A stretch of DNA of 64,000 nt, taken from Verrucomicrobia bacterium LW23. GTDB taxonomy: Bacteria; Verrucomicrobiota; Verrucomicrobiia; Methylacidiphilales; UBA1321. This document shows positions 50,628-62,403 of the stretch, piece after piece. Under the pieces are notes generated by a model. That model made no database searches and was not told where the DNA came from. It worked only from the letters and a program-made list of their open reading frames with translations. The position numbers were made by a program, and so were the translations under genes. The DNA lies in assembly GCA_003054695.1 (NCBI GenBank), contig QAZA01000001.1, forward strand, positions 124,001-188,000, read 5' to 3'. Each line of letters opens with the position of its first letter. The stretch's first letter is position 1.

Positions 50628-52117
50628 AAGATATCGTCGCGAGGGAGCAAGTCCGCCTCAGCGCGTGGAAGTGCCTGCGGCTCAGCCTCACCGGCATGTC
50701 ATTCCGCTTGGGCAGATCCATAATTACCGTTTCCATCCTCGCGCTGGCGGTTGCCTTTTTGTCTTACATGATCACCTACGGCCTGATTTCACACGATACG
50801 CGCTTGGCCGCCGGCCGGGAGCTCGAGGACGAGCGCCTGCTCGGCGAGTTTTCCACCCGACTCACCTCGCCGGACTCTGCGGACACGATTCTGGCCAACC
50901 TCAACAGCACTGATGAAAAGGCCGCCGCCCGCCGCGCGGAGTATGAGCGTTGGAGCCAGACTGCATCGCTGGAGGAGATCCTGCGCATCGCACGCCAGCT
51001 TGATGCGTTTGGCCTCTACATTCGTCAACTCCCCGTCACGAAACGCGCGGTGCTGACCGGAGATATGGAAGAGGACTCGATACTTGCTCTCGCCCGCAGT
51101 CTCGGCTCAGCCGCCCGGCTGGATTCCTTTCTGAAGCATCTGAATGCGTCAGGGGAGGTGCCTATGCCAGGTTCAGAGGAGGAATTCCGGCGACTCATTC
51201 AATCCGGTGTGCCCCTGCTGGCGGGGTGGATTGAAGCCGTGCAGAAAGGCCAGCTCGTCGCCATTGCGCGGGTTCAGTCCGCAACCGCAGGCCAGGATAT
51301 CAAAACCTTACTCGCTGGTTCTACAGCCGGATTCACCTCCACTCTTGAGGATGCCGGATTCCATTCCACGCCGGAGATGCACACGCGCTTACGGCGGCTG
51401 GCTCAGCATGCCCTGGAGGAGGAGAAGCTCCGGCATGCGCTGACGCAACAAGAGGTGAGGTACGCGCTGGCACGGAAGTCGGGCCTCAAGGCGCCACAGA
51501 TCGACATGGCGGCTGTGCTTCCGTGGATAACCAGCGCGCGAAGGGCAGATGATGCCGCTGCCTGCCTCAGCCCAGCCGGCATAGGCCTGAGCGCGGCGCA
51601 GCTCCTCGCCATGGCCGATCGGAAGCGGCGTACAGACGCTTTGCGCAACGTGGCGGGTGCCTCGTTTAGTGGTGCCGGCGACCGCCTCTCTCCACGGGAA
51701 GGAATCTTTGCGTTCGATGCGGGTACACGCTGGCTCATCGGCGTGTCCTTCATCGTCTGCGCCGTGGGTGTGGCGAATGCTATGCTTATGTCTGTTACAG
51801 AACGATTTACAGAAATTGCAACCATGAAGTGTCTGGGCGCCCTTAACAGTTTTGTGATGCAAATTTTCTTCTTCGAGGCCCTTGTGCAGGGAATGGTTGG
51901 CGGGCTTGCGGGGCTGATCCTCGGCACATTCCTCGCCGTGGTGAGATCCGCCGCCGAGTTCGGGACACTCGCCTTCCACAACATCCCGTATGCAGACCTC
52001 TTCAGCGGCGGCCTGGCAGCCTGGCTTGTGGGCCTTGCCCTGGCGGCCGGCGCGGCAATCAGCCCGGTCTGGATGGCAGCGCGGCTCGCGCCGATGGAAG
52101 CGATGCGCATGGAGTAA
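50624..52117 (+). CDS. FtsX/MacB-type ABC transporter permease
   Basis: 497 residues. Transmembrane helix 1 at about residues 25-50 (IITVSILALAVAFLSYMITYG) is followed by a large extracytoplasmic domain (about 55-360, rich in helical heptads). The FtsX core has three further helices: WLIGVSFIVCAVGVANAMLMSVTERFTEIATMKCLGA, IFFFEALVQGMVGGLAGLILGTFLAVV and AAWLVGLALAAGAAISPVWMAARLAPMEAMR. The E-I-x-x-M-K-x-L-G-A and A-x-x-A-P-M-E-A-x-R motifs are standard for this family. These transporters (MacB, LolCE, FtsEX) work as mechanotransmitters rather than pumping through a channel. The long insertion between helices 1 and 2 resembles MacB. Partner ATPase is the next gene, 2 bp downstream. Confidence 0.88.
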   Translation: MKDIVAREQVRLSAWKCLRLSLTGMSFRLGRSIITVSILALAVAFLSYMITYGLISHDTRLAAGRELEDERLLGEFSTRLTSPDSADTILANLNSTDEKAAARRAEYERWSQTASLEEILRIARQLDAFGLYIRQLPVTKRAVLTGDMEEDSILALARSLGSAARLDSFLKHLNASGEVPMPGSEEEFRRLIQSGVPLLAGWIEAVQKGQLVAIARVQSATAGQDIKTLLAGSTAGFTSTLEDAGFHSTPEMHTRLRRLAQHALEEEKLRHALTQQEVRYALARKSGLKAPQIDMAAVLPWITSARRADDAAACLSPAGIGLSAAQLLAMADRKRRTDALRNVAGASFSGAGDRLSPREGIFAFDAGTRWLIGVSFIVCAVGVANAMLMSVTERFTEIATMKCLGALNSFVMQIFFFEALVQGMVGGLAGLILGTFLAVVRSAAEFGTLAFHNIPYADLFSGGLAAWLVGLALAAGAAISPVWMAARLAPMEAMRME

Positions 52118-52119
52118 CC

Positions 52120-52898
<779 letters not shown>

Positions 52899-52902
<4 letters not shown>

Positions 52903-55900
52903 CACGCCTCATGCAGATCCTCGCAGTCGGACTGTTATTGCTCGGGTCCGCAGCCACGCGTACGCCCGCCGTTGCCTCGGAGGAGACATTTCTTGCGGAT
53001 GTGAAGGAGCTGACAAAGGGCGGTCACCGGCTCTCCGGTTCGCCAGAGTCCGGCGAGGCAGCGCAGCACATCCGACGGCGGCTGGCCGAGATGGGCGTCG
53101 CGGATATCTACACGCTGGAGATGCCGTTGCTCCAGACAGTTGTCGCAGAGTGCCGCATGACGGTGGAGGGAAAGGACATCGCGCTGCTTCCCATCCGGCC
53201 CAACCTCTTCGTCCCGCCGGTGACGCCGCCGGACGGGTTGACCGGACCTCTGCTCTACGCAGGTACAGGCAGCCTGCCGGAGTATGGCAATCGCAGCCCG
53301 CGCGGGGCCATTGTGGTGCTGGAGTACGACAGCTTCGGCAACTGGCAGCGCGCCTTTGCCATGGGGGCCAAAGCGGTCGTTTTTCTGGGCGACGAGCGCT
53401 CGTCGCCGGGATCGCCGAAGCATTACGGTCTGCCCTCCAATTTTGTGCGGCTCTATGCTTCCCTGGAGGCGCAGAAGCTGTTGGATTTCCGGAAGGACCA
53501 CGCAACGGTCACCGTCCGCAGCCGTATCCCGTGGCAGCAGGGAGTGGGGACCAATATTCTGGCCTTTTTGCCTGGCACCGACCCTGTCTCCGGCACGGGA
53601 CGTGGAGAAGAGACGCTCGTGCTTGCTGTCGCATACGATACGTTCGGCGTGGTGCCGCAGGCCTCGCCGGGAGCGCGCGGCGCAGCCAATGTTGCCGCGT
53701 TACTGGAGGCTGTTGCGTGGTTTCGAGACAACCGACCGAAGCGCAATATCCTTTTTCTTTTCGCGGATAACCAGGCGCGTTTCCACCAGGGCGGGCGCGA
53801 GATCTACGACGCCCTGATGGCCAGAAAGCGCGATCTTGAGGCAATCAGTGCGGACCACATGGCCGAGAAGTCTTACGTGGTGTCGCTGCTGGGTCGCCTT
53901 AATCGGCGCGAGAAGCCCGACGCGGCCACCCTGCCGGTCCTTAAAAAAGAAGCAGACAATGCCTCGACGCGCATTCGTCAGCGGCTTCTGCAGCTCCGCG
54001 TCCTCGCATCGCGCACCGATAACGCGGATGCCCGCCGCACGCTGGACGAGGAAAAGCAGGCGCTTTCGCAACAGATCTCCGGCTGGGACAACGCACGACG
54101 CTCGCTGCACAAAGGGACGCCCGAGCTGATTCCGGAGCATCTCCTCGACGAGTTGCGGGCCGGCGTGAGCAGGAGGCTGGAGGTTCGCAACCGCGAGCTT
54201 GATCTCCAGATCCGCGCCGATGAACAGCGCCGCGTGATCCACGAAAAGCTGGGCAGCCAGTGGATTGCGCTTCACGTCGATTTCAACTTCTCCGACAACG
54301 GCCCGGGATGGGGCCCGGTGATAGGCGACAACAGCAGGCAGGAGATGTGGGGCGCGGGCGGAAGCTCCGACCTGCCGGGCTACTACGGCAGGATACTCGC
54401 TGCATTCCGCGCGGCGGCGGCGAGAGTGCCGAACGCATCGCGCCCGCTCGCAGACTCGATAGTGGACCCGCTGGCGGGGCCTCGCTTATCCGCCGGCCCG
54501 ATCATTTCCACCGGCTACCCGGCCGGTGTGCGGGGCGTCTACAACCTCTCGCTGATAACAGGGTATGATGCGCGGCCCCGTGACGGCCATCCCTCGGACA
54601 CTCTCGCCAACCTCAGGTGGCAAACGATCCGCAGCTACTCACTTCGTGCCTGCGAGACACTGAAAGCTCTGGCAGATGGGAGCGAGCTCTCCCTGCCCCG
54701 GACATTCTCCGACTTCGGCATGTCATCAGTACCTCGCTGGTCGGGTGGCCGAGGCAGGGGAAACTACGCAGCGCTAATGACCAGCGGCAGCTTTGCGGAA
54801 GATCAGCCCGCCGCGGGCGCAGTGATGGCGATGTGGGGCTTCACTCAACCCCGGCTTTGGGAGGTACAGACCGAGCGTGCGATGCTGCCTTACTTTGACC
54901 GGATGGTGCTTGAGCCGGTGGATGCAGGCGGCCGCTTCAAGCTAAGCGGCGTAAGTGGAGAGATCTTCCGGCAATACGTCACAGCGGGTGCCCTGTTTGA
55001 CGGCAGCGGCAATGTCACAGCCATCAGCGCGGAGGATTCGATCCACACGCAAACGGCCGGCGCTGACAGCCGCGTCAACCTTTTCCCGGCGACTGGCTTC
55101 GGTTTTCCCTACGCGGTGCTGAGCGAGGTAGTTAATCTGCCTCTTTACACTCTGGAGGCACCGTCGGACGGACAACCTGTCGTCACGCGCAGTCTTAAGG
55201 GCCAGGGCGAAAGCAACGCTTTCAGCTACGTCTACTCCCAAGGAACAACCGAGCGCTTCAAGGTCTTCCAGCCAAAGGGAACCGTGCTGATGAACAGCAC
55301 TCCGGATCAGCCCGCCGGTACCGGTTGGCAGCTGGAAGATCTCCGCACACCCCTGCCTGTCAACCAGGTTTCCGCCAACGACTTATGGCTGCTAAACGAG
55401 TCGCGCCTCGCCATCCTGCGCGCCAAAGGCGTGAGCGACGCCGCTATGGAAACACTCCACGCGCGCGCCGGGCGTGCCCTGGAGCAGGCGGACGCGACGG
55501 AGGTGGTTGCGGAAAGGGAGTCGTGGTTCGGCCAAAGCCTTCAGGTCTCGCGCCGAGTTTACCCCCAGGTGCGTGCGGCAATGAACGACCTGGTCCATGC
55601 CGTCGTATTCCTGCTTATCCTCACTATCTTCTTTGCATTCGCGATGGAGCGGCTGCTGCTTGCTTCATCCGCAGTTTACTCGCGCATTGGCGGGTTCGCG
55701 GCCATTTTCATGGTGACGTTTCTGGCCCTGTACGTCATGCATCCCGGTTTTGCCATTGCACCTACGCCCATCATTATTTTTCTGGCGTTTGCCATTATGC
55801 TTCTGTCGGGGCTGGTCATCTTTATTCTGCTGCGGCGATTTTCAGACGAGCTTAAGGCGATGCAGGGGCAATCCGAGACAGTGCACAATCTTTCCATGTC

Positions 55901-57752
55901 GCACATGGGGACGATGTTGGCAGCGGTTAACATGGGCATGTCGACAATGCGGCGCAGGCCGACGCGGACGTTCCTGACGACACTTACCGTCGTGCTCCTC
56001 ACGTTCACGATCCTCTGTTTCGCCTCGTTCAACAGCGGCGTCGGCCTTCATACCGCTTACCAGGGAGTGCCTGCCGCAACCACGCGCGAGACGGCCTTTA
56101 CGCGGCACCTCGGCTACCAGGCCGTTCCCGCCTCGGTGCTGACTGTACTGAGCGCGTCGGTGCCCAGCGGTTCCGTCATCGCACCGCAGTGGTGGCTGGT
56201 GCGCTCTACCGCTTCGGCTCCGCCCTTCAGCGTCGGTGTCACGCCGGACCCCGCGGGTAAGTCCCCCGCCTGGATGGATGCCATTATGGGTGTGACGGGA
56301 TCGGAGCTGCGGGCGTGGCCGGAGCTGGCCGCAGCGCTGGAGGGGGGCAACGCGGAAGAGAAGGCGGCTACGCTGGCGCGCGGAGGCGTCTTCCTGCCTG
56401 CAGCGGTTCGCGACAAACTTGGCCTGAAGCCGGGAGATCCGATCCAGCTTCACGGGCGCAGCATGGTGTTTGCGGGGGTTTTTAACGAAGCGGCGTTGCA
56501 GAATCTAAGGAGACTTGACGGGCGTTCCATCCTCCCGGTCGATTTCACAACGGCCTCTGCCTCCGCCGCCAACCCCGGCATGCAAGTGGATGCGGCAGAG
56601 CAAAGCGAAGAGATGGCGGAGCGCGACTTCGTGCGCCTCGGTGCCGGGCAGATTGCCATTGCTGGTGCCGCTCAGGTTCGGAGCATGCTGGGGGAACTCT
56701 ATGTCATCTCCATCTACGGACCGGATGTGGTTAAAGAGAAGGAAGCTGCGCGGCTGGCTGCGGTGACACCCCTTCCGCTGTGGGCACGGGGCGCGCAGGG
56801 CGTTGACCGGCTACTCTATGCACAAAAGTCCGAGTTGCAGGGAGGGATGGAGCTTCTCATTCCCATTCTTCTCGGCGGGTTAATCATTTTCGGCACGCTT
56901 CTCGGCAGCATTAGCGATCGGGAGAAGGAGATCTACACCTTCAGCGCCCTGGGCCTCTCCCCCACGCATGTGGGCTTCCTGTTCTTCTCCGAGGCAGCGG
57001 TTTACGCGGTGGTTGGCGGCATGGGGGGACAACTCCTGGCCCAGGCGGTAGCGTGTATCGCATCGGTTCTCTCGAAGCTCGGGTATATGCAGGCACCAGC
57101 CATCAGTTACTCCTCCGGCAACGCCATGTTTGCCACACTGGTGGTGATGCTGACAGTTATCGTTTCGGCTGCCTACCCGGCGTGGAGAGCGTCACGCAGC
57201 GCCAATCCCGGCGTAAAGCGCGGCTGGGTGCTGCCGAAGCCCGATGGAGATTCCTTTACCATGACGTTTCCGTTCACTGTCAGCGAGTACGACATCACCG
57301 GCGTGGTCGCCTTCCTGGCAGAACACTTTGAAGCGCACAAAGATGCGGGACTTGGCGTCTTCGCGGCGCGTGACGTGCGCATCGGGCGGGATGCAGAGAA
57401 AGGCTGTCTGGTTCTCTCCTCGCACTTCGCGCTGGCTCCTTTCGATCTGGGGGTCAGCCAGCAGTTCCGGCTTATGGCGGTGCCGTCGGAAATTCCCGGC
57501 GTCGATGAGGTGGTAATCCGCGCCCAGCGTGAGAGCGGTACGCCGCAGGACTGGATGCGCGCCAACCGCGCTTTTGTACAGGATCTACGCCGCCAGTTTC
57601 TGCTGTGGCGTACGCTGGCTCCGGCGGCGGTGGAGTCCTACCGCATGCGCGCCCTGCAGCAGCTGGGCTCTGCCGCCGCTGCGCCGGAAACTTCTGTCGC
57701 GACGGCTGCCGCGCCCAAAATGTCCCCCCAATCTGAGGAAGCACTGGTATGA
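52899..57752 (+). CDS. Giant fusion: degenerate M28-peptidase-like domain plus FtsX-type permease
   Basis: 1617 residues, signal-peptide or anchor start (MTRLMQILAVGLLLLGSAATR). Residues about 30-320 have the layout of a PA-containing M28 aminopeptidase (HRLSGSPESGEAAQHIRRRL; LLYAGTGSLPEY; LVLAVAYDTFG; GARGAANVAALLEAV; ILFLFADNQARF). The zinc ligands and catalytic Glu are gone: canonical H-Y-D is A245-Y-D247, the bridging Asp position is Gly261, and the E-E pair is D290-N291. A large extracytoplasmic region follows (about 320-900). Transmembrane helices come next (about 905-985 and 1025-1055), then a second outside domain, and the FtsX core at about 1310-1440 (LLIPILLGGLIIFGTLLGSI, EIYTFSALGLSPTHVGFLFF). 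A soluble C-terminal tail ends the protein. It overlaps both neighbours by 4 bp. A pseudoenzyme-permease fusion for binding rather than cutting is my inference. Confidence 0.8.
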
Positions 57753-59842
57753 GCAGCAGTAATACAAGCGACAGCTCCGGCAACAGGGCAGCAGCAGCGT
57801 CAACGATAGAAGCTGAGCCAGTGCCTCCTGTACCCAGCCCTCGCGCCGCGGGGCGCAGGGTGGACGCGGAGCTTGAGGAGTTTCGGGGGCTGATGCAGGT
57901 GCCCTCCACTTTTGAGGAAGGCTTTACGTGGCCGGCGTTTTTCGGAGCGCTGTTTGTCGCGCTGCTGATGGTGCCGGGCGCGATGTACATGAGCCTCATT
58001 GCCGGTGCCGGCATCGGCTCGGCCGCGCAGTGGGTAACGGTTATTCTCTTTATTGAAGTGGCCCGGCGCGCCAACAAGACGCTCAAGCGGGCGGAAATCT
58101 TCACCCTCTTCTACCTGGCGGGGGCGGCCCTCGCCACTCCGTTCTCCGGCATCCTGTGGAACCAGTTCTTCGCCCAGTCCGTCTCCGCACAGGCGCACGG
58201 GATCACCGAGCATCTGCCCTACTGGATTGCCCCGGTGGATCCCGCCGTGCTGGCGCAGCGCTCCCTCTTTCAGTGGGAATGGCTGCCTGCGCTGGGCCTT
58301 ATCATCTTCAGTACCTTCATGAGCCGCATCGATAACATGGTGCTGGGCTACGGACTCTTTCGGCTGACCAGCGATATCGAGCGCCTCCCGTTTCCTATGG
58401 CCCCGCTGGGCGCCCAGGGCATCCTGGCGCTGAGCGAGGAGCAGGAGGAAGAAAAGCTGGCCCGCGGCGACGATGAGACGGAGAAACCGCGCTCCTGGCG
58501 ATGGCGCGTGTTTTCCGTGGGCAGCTTTCTCGGCCTGGCATTCGGGCTCATCTATCTTGCCGTACCCACAGTCACCGGCGCACTTCTGGGCAAGCCGATC
58601 GTGCTCCTGCCTATCCCGTGGCTCGACTGGACGCAGAGCACGTCGCCTTATCTGCCCGCCGTAGCCACGGGGCTCTCTCTGGATGCCGGGCAACTCTTTG
58701 TCGGCATGGTGCTACCGTTCCAAGCCATCATCGGGAGCCTGATCGGTCTCATGGCAACGTTTATTGCCAATCCCATGCTCTATCAGGGAGGTGTTCTCAA
58801 ATCGTGGACTCCCGGGGACAATACAGTCTCTACTTTGTTCAAAAACAACCTCGATTTCTACTTCAGCTTCGGTATTGGACTTTCCCTTTCCATAGCGGTA
58901 GTCGGCCTGATCGCCGTTGTCCGCGGCTTCGCTGATCTCCGGAACCGGCGCAAAGCGTCCGGGGGGCTGGAGATAAGCGCAGTGCCGGAGGGGCGCGGAG
59001 ATATCGGGACGCGGCTCGTCATCCTGTGCTATCTCGTCAGCACGGTCATCTACATCCTGGTTTCGGGATGGCTGATCGACTGGCACGCGGGCGTTATGAT
59101 GGTGATGGTCTTCTACGGCTTCCTCTATACGCCGCTCATCAGTTATGCCACGGCGCGGCTGGAGGGCATCGCGGGTCAGGTCATCACGATCCCCATGATC
59201 CGCGAGGCGTCTTTCATTCTTTCCGGATACCAGGGTGTGGCCATCTGGTTCCTGCCTATCCCCATGCACAATTACGGCGCCATGACCGTCTTTTACCGTC
59301 AGTGCGAGCTTACCGGCACCAGGTTCAAGAGCATCTGGAAATCGGAGATCCTGCTGACGCCGATCATCCTGGTGAGCAGCCTGCTCTTCGCCCACTTTGT
59401 CTGGAGTCTCGCACCCATTCCCGGGCCGCAATACCCGTACGCGCAGGCAATGTGGGAGATGCAGGCGGAAAACCAGGCCATCGTGTTTTCGTCCACGCTC
59501 GGGGGGTACTCCCTCTTTGAGGAGGCATTCCGCTGGGACTACGTGCTCTACGGGCTCGGACTTGGCGGCGCTTCCTTCGGGGCCATGAACTGGCTCCACC
59601 TGCCGACATTCCTCATCTACGGCGTGGTGCGTGGGCTGGGACAGATGGAGCCGCATACCATCATCCCGCAGGTTGTCGGGGCGTTGCTGGGCCGGTACTA
59701 TTTCCAGCGCCGTTTGGGCCTCAAGTGGCGGCAGTACGTCCCCGTAGTCGCTGCGGGTTTCAGTTGCGGCATGGGGCTTATCGCCACGCTTAGCATTGGC
59801 TGCCTGTTCCTGATCAAAAGCGTTTTCCAGCTTCCCTACTGA
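57749..59842 (+). CDS. OPT/DUF6785-like polytopic permease
   Basis: 697 residues with about 14-16 hydrophobic helices. After an unstructured ~45-residue N-terminus come LRG-type helices with FTWPAFFGALFVALLMVPGA, YGLFRLTSDIERLPFPMAPLGAQGILALSEEQEEE, GGVLKSWTPGDNTVSTLFKNN and, near the end, LIYGVVRGLGQMEPHTIIPQ. The arrangement resembles oligopeptide-transporter (OPT) superfamily proteins and the DUF6785/DUF6784 proteins of Planctomycetes and Verrucomicrobia, often annotated as peptide transporters. It overlaps the preceding giant gene by 4 bp and lies 5 bp before the second ATPase. Such permeases do not normally use ATPases, so its place inside an ABC operon is notable. A second relative is at 62738-64000. 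Confidence 0.75.
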   Translation: MSSSNTSDSSGNRAAAASTIEAEPVPPVPSPRAAGRRVDAELEEFRGLMQVPSTFEEGFTWPAFFGALFVALLMVPGAMYMSLIAGAGIGSAAQWVTVILFIEVARRANKTLKRAEIFTLFYLAGAALATPFSGILWNQFFAQSVSAQAHGITEHLPYWIAPVDPAVLAQRSLFQWEWLPALGLIIFSTFMSRIDNMVLGYGLFRLTSDIERLPFPMAPLGAQGILALSEEQEEEKLARGDDETEKPRSWRWRVFSVGSFLGLAFGLIYLAVPTVTGALLGKPIVLLPIPWLDWTQSTSPYLPAVATGLSLDAGQLFVGMVLPFQAIIGSLIGLMATFIANPMLYQGGVLKSWTPGDNTVSTLFKNNLDFYFSFGIGLSLSIAVVGLIAVVRGFADLRNRRKASGGLEISAVPEGRGDIGTRLVILCYLVSTVIYILVSGWLIDWHAGVMMVMVFYGFLYTPLISYATARLEGIAGQVITIPMIREASFILSGYQGVAIWFLPIPMHNYGAMTVFYRQCELTGTRFKSIWKSEILLTPIILVSSLLFAHFVWSLAPIPGPQYPYAQAMWEMQAENQAIVFSSTLGGYSLFEEAFRWDYVLYGLGLGGASFGAMNWLHLPTFLIYGVVRGLGQMEPHTIIPQVVGALLGRYYFQRRLGLKWRQYVPVVAAGFSCGMGLIATLSIGCLFLIKSVFQLPY

Positions 59843-59847
59843 TTCTC

Positions 59848-60621
59848 ATGAGCGCAACCGAGTCTCCAGCAACAACAGCCGCAGCCCGGGCCGGCGACGT
59901 CCTGATCCGCGTCCGCGACGTCTCCCGTAGGTACCGCCTCCACGGGGAGGCGCTGTACGCGCTGCGCGGCATCAGCCTGGATATCTACCGCGGCGAGTAT
60001 CTCTCCATTATGGGCCCCTCCGGTTCCGGCAAAAGCACGCTCTTCAACATCGTGGGCGCACTGGATCGCCCCACCTCGGGCAGCGTCCGCATCGGCCCCC
60101 TCGATCTCACCCGGCTCACAGACGGGCAGTTGGCCTACGTACGGTGCAACTACATCGGCTACATCTTCCAGGCGTACAACCTCATCGACTCCCTTACGGC
60201 GCTGGCCAACGTAGCGCTGCCCTGCCAGTTGCTGGGCCTGAACGCCGCCCGAAGCAACGAGAAAGCGGCGCGCGTGCTGGAAAAAGTTGGGCTGGGCCAT
60301 CGCCTCGGGCACCGTCCGGGGCAGCTCAGCGGCGGCCAGCAGCAGCGTGTGGCCATTGCCCGAGCGCTGGTCAACGAGCCGGCCATCATCCTGGCCGACG
60401 AACCAACCGGCAACCTGGATCTCCATACCGGCGAAGAGATCATCCGCTTCCTCAAGGAACTCTCGATCAACGACGGTGTGACGATCATCACCGCCACCCA
60501 CGACCACAAGATGCTGGCCAACTCCGACCGGGTGCTCTGCATACGGGACGGCCGAGTAGAGAAAATCCAGCGGCGCGACGAGCTCGATATCGAGGTGGGC
60601 GGTGTCAGTCTCCATCGCTAG
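59848..60621 (+). CDS. ABC transporter ATPase of LolD/MacB type (second copy)
   Basis: 257 residues. Walker A GPSGSGKST (56-64), Q-loop FQAYNLIDSLTALANV, signature LSGGQQQRVAIARAL, Walker B ILADEPTGNLD and switch THDHKML are complete. It is similar to the ATPase at 52120-52902 throughout, so an old duplication is likely. The first is adjacent to the 497-residue permease and this one to the OPT-like gene. Two ATPases for two FtsX-type permeases would make two transporters, or a heteromeric complex like LolCDE. The last gene of the seven-gene operon; a 112-bp spacer with a possible promoter follows. Confidence 0.95.
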   Translation: MSATESPATTAAARAGDVLIRVRDVSRRYRLHGEALYALRGISLDIYRGEYLSIMGPSGSGKSTLFNIVGALDRPTSGSVRIGPLDLTRLTDGQLAYVRCNYIGYIFQAYNLIDSLTALANVALPCQLLGLNAARSNEKAARVLEKVGLGHRLGHRPGQLSGGQQQRVAIARALVNEPAIILADEPTGNLDLHTGEEIIRFLKELSINDGVTIITATHDHKMLANSDRVLCIRDGRVEKIQRRDELDIEVGGVSLHR

Positions 60622-60680
60622 CCCTCGCCAGCCCGTTGCGTGCTCGGTGACGCATATCCATGCATAGCGCCCCATTCTGG

Positions 60681-60709
60681 TTGTTTCCGCGCTGAGAATG
60701 GCTTAAGAT
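60681..60709 (+). promoter_or_regulatory. Possible promoter of the pseudopilin pair
   Basis: TTGTTT (60681-60686), a 17-bp spacer and TAAGAT (60704-60709), 24 bp before the start codon. The -35 is weak. Confidence 0.35.
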
Positions 60710-60733
60710 GCATTGATAGAAAAAGGAATACTT

Positions 60734-61246
60734 ATGATGAAGATCAAGACTCCAGGCACACGCACTCACCACCGGAAGGGATTCAGCCTGGTCGAGGTTG
60801 TCATGGCACTGGGAATCATCTCTTTCGCCTTTATATCGCTTCTCGGCATGTTGCCGCTGGGGTTGGGAACTTTTCGGTCGGCCATGGACACATCGCTCTC
60901 CTCCCATATCCTGCAACAGATTTCCAGCCAGGTTCAGGCAACCGATTTCGATGACCTGGCAGAATTGGCCGACACCTCCTTCGCGTTTGATGACCAGGGA
61001 AACAAAGTCAGCGATAGCAGCCCATCTACCATCTACAACGTCCGCATCGTCCTTGTCCAAAGCGGATCGCAAACTCAGACAGAGCTTCCCGGTGCTATCA
61101 GCGCCAACCTCGCAACGCTCTCCGTGCAGATTGCCAGCAATCCCGGCAGGCAAACGCTGACATCGGACGCCTCAACCGGCCTGTGGGTTGCCACGCCCGG
61201 CGTCAATATCGCGACCTATTCCGTGTTTGCCTCGCGCAAGAAATGA
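60734..61246 (+). CDS. Verru_Chthon cassette protein B-like pseudopilin
   Basis: 170 residues from ATG 60734, chosen because AAAGGA lies about seven bases upstream. It has a type IV prepilin N-terminus: basic leader (MMKIKTPGTRTHHRKG) cut before FSLVEVVMALGIISFAFISL, with Glu at position +5 and a hydrophobic helix. The downstream LLGMLPLGLGTFRSAMDTSL matches the Verru_Chthon cassette protein B family known from Verrucomicrobium and Chthoniobacter genomes. In those, A-D proteins form repeated cassettes of unknown function; the pseudopilin ends imply prepilin-peptidase processing and assembly by a type II/IV-like system. It overlaps the next gene (ATGA). Confidence 0.85.
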   Translation: MMKIKTPGTRTHHRKGFSLVEVVMALGIISFAFISLLGMLPLGLGTFRSAMDTSLSSHILQQISSQVQATDFDDLAELADTSFAFDDQGNKVSDSSPSTIYNVRIVLVQSGSQTQTELPGAISANLATLSVQIASNPGRQTLTSDASTGLWVATPGVNIATYSVFASRKK

Positions 61247-62403
61247 GCATCGCATGCACCATGCATACCATCAAATGTCGCCACGCCACGAGATCATCGG
61301 CCGGCTTCACCCTCATTGAGCTGCTGGTGGCTTCCACAGCCCTTCTGTTGATCATGTTCGTCATCTTCTCCATCACGGACAAGACGAGTGATATGTGGAA
61401 AAACGCGAGCTTGAAGATCAGACAATTTCGGGCAAGCCGACAGGCATTCGACTCCATGACACAGCGGCTGAGTGACGCTACGCTCAACCCTTATCTGGAC
61501 TACGAGTATCCACTCAAATCAGACGGCTCACCCGATACGTCCAAAGCCCCAACCCGTTACGTCCGGCAGTCGGAGCTCAGGTTCATCAGCGGCTATGCCA
61601 AAGAGCTGCTGGGCACTCCGTCCGTGCACCCCACGCATGCCATTTTCTTCCAGGCGCCGCTGGGGTATACGGAGAACAAGAAGTACGGTTCCTTCGAGAA
61701 TCTGCTTAATACCTGGGGCTACTTCATCGAGTTCGGCGACGACATGGATCATCGCCCCCCCTTCATCACCGAAAGTCTCGCGCCCAGGCGATACCGTTAT
61801 CGCCTGAAGGAAATGATGGAGCCGTCTGAAAACCTGACGCTCTACAGCTACACCTCCGGCCATGTTGATAATGATCCCACCAAACCGCCCCGCAACCTCA
61901 GCTACTTCACTAACCCGGCGCTGACCGGCCTGACCCAACCTTCAGGTCTCACCCCTTCGGGCTCCGGCAAGGAGTGGTTTACCACACCCCTCCAGCCGGA
62001 TCGGAAGCTTACGCGGCCCGTGGCGGAGAACGTGATTGCCCTTATTCTCCAGCCACGTGTATCCCTGGCGGAGGAAAACCTGGCCGGAACGATGCTGGCA
62101 CCGACGTACAACTACGACTCCACAGCCGTGCGCACCAACGCGGCGCTCAATTCCCGCAATCAGCTTCCGCCCATCATCCAGATTACCATGGTGGTGATTG
62201 ATGAAGCGTCTGCCAGCCGCCTCGACAAGGGCCCCATACCGCCGGATTTTGGCCTCTCCACGCTGTTTCAGGATGCCACAAAGTATGATCTGGACCTGAA
62301 GACGCTGGAGACGACTCTGGCTGCCCGCAATATCGGCTTCCGCACGTTCACCATCGCCCTGACGATAAAAGGCGCGAAGTGGAGCCGCGACCAGGTGAAT
62401 TGA
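61243..62403 (+). CDS. Verru_Chthon cassette protein C-like pseudopilin
   Basis: 386 residues from ATG 61243, overlapping the protein B stop; a Met at 61261 is an alternative. The prepilin motif is SSAG/FTLIELLVASTALLLIMFVI. The long C-terminal part (RASRQAFDSMTQRLSDATLN, YVRQSELRFISGYAKELLG, HAIFFQAPLGYTENKKYG, VAENVIALILQPRVS) is the conserved protein C pattern. C-terminal strands resemble GspJ-type minor pseudopilins. Cassette partners A (large) and D (another pseudopilin) are not found directly before or after, so this cassette looks partial or split. Location suggests a connection with the ABC operon upstream, but independent transcription is possible. Confidence 0.85.
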   Translation: MSIACTMHTIKCRHATRSSAGFTLIELLVASTALLLIMFVIFSITDKTSDMWKNASLKIRQFRASRQAFDSMTQRLSDATLNPYLDYEYPLKSDGSPDTSKAPTRYVRQSELRFISGYAKELLGTPSVHPTHAIFFQAPLGYTENKKYGSFENLLNTWGYFIEFGDDMDHRPPFITESLAPRRYRYRLKEMMEPSENLTLYSYTSGHVDNDPTKPPRNLSYFTNPALTGLTQPSGLTPSGSGKEWFTTPLQPDRKLTRPVAENVIALILQPRVSLAEENLAGTMLAPTYNYDSTAVRTNAALNSRNQLPPIIQITMVVIDEASASRLDKGPIPPDFGLSTLFQDATKYDLDLKTLETTLAARNIGFRTFTIALTIKGAKWSRDQVN

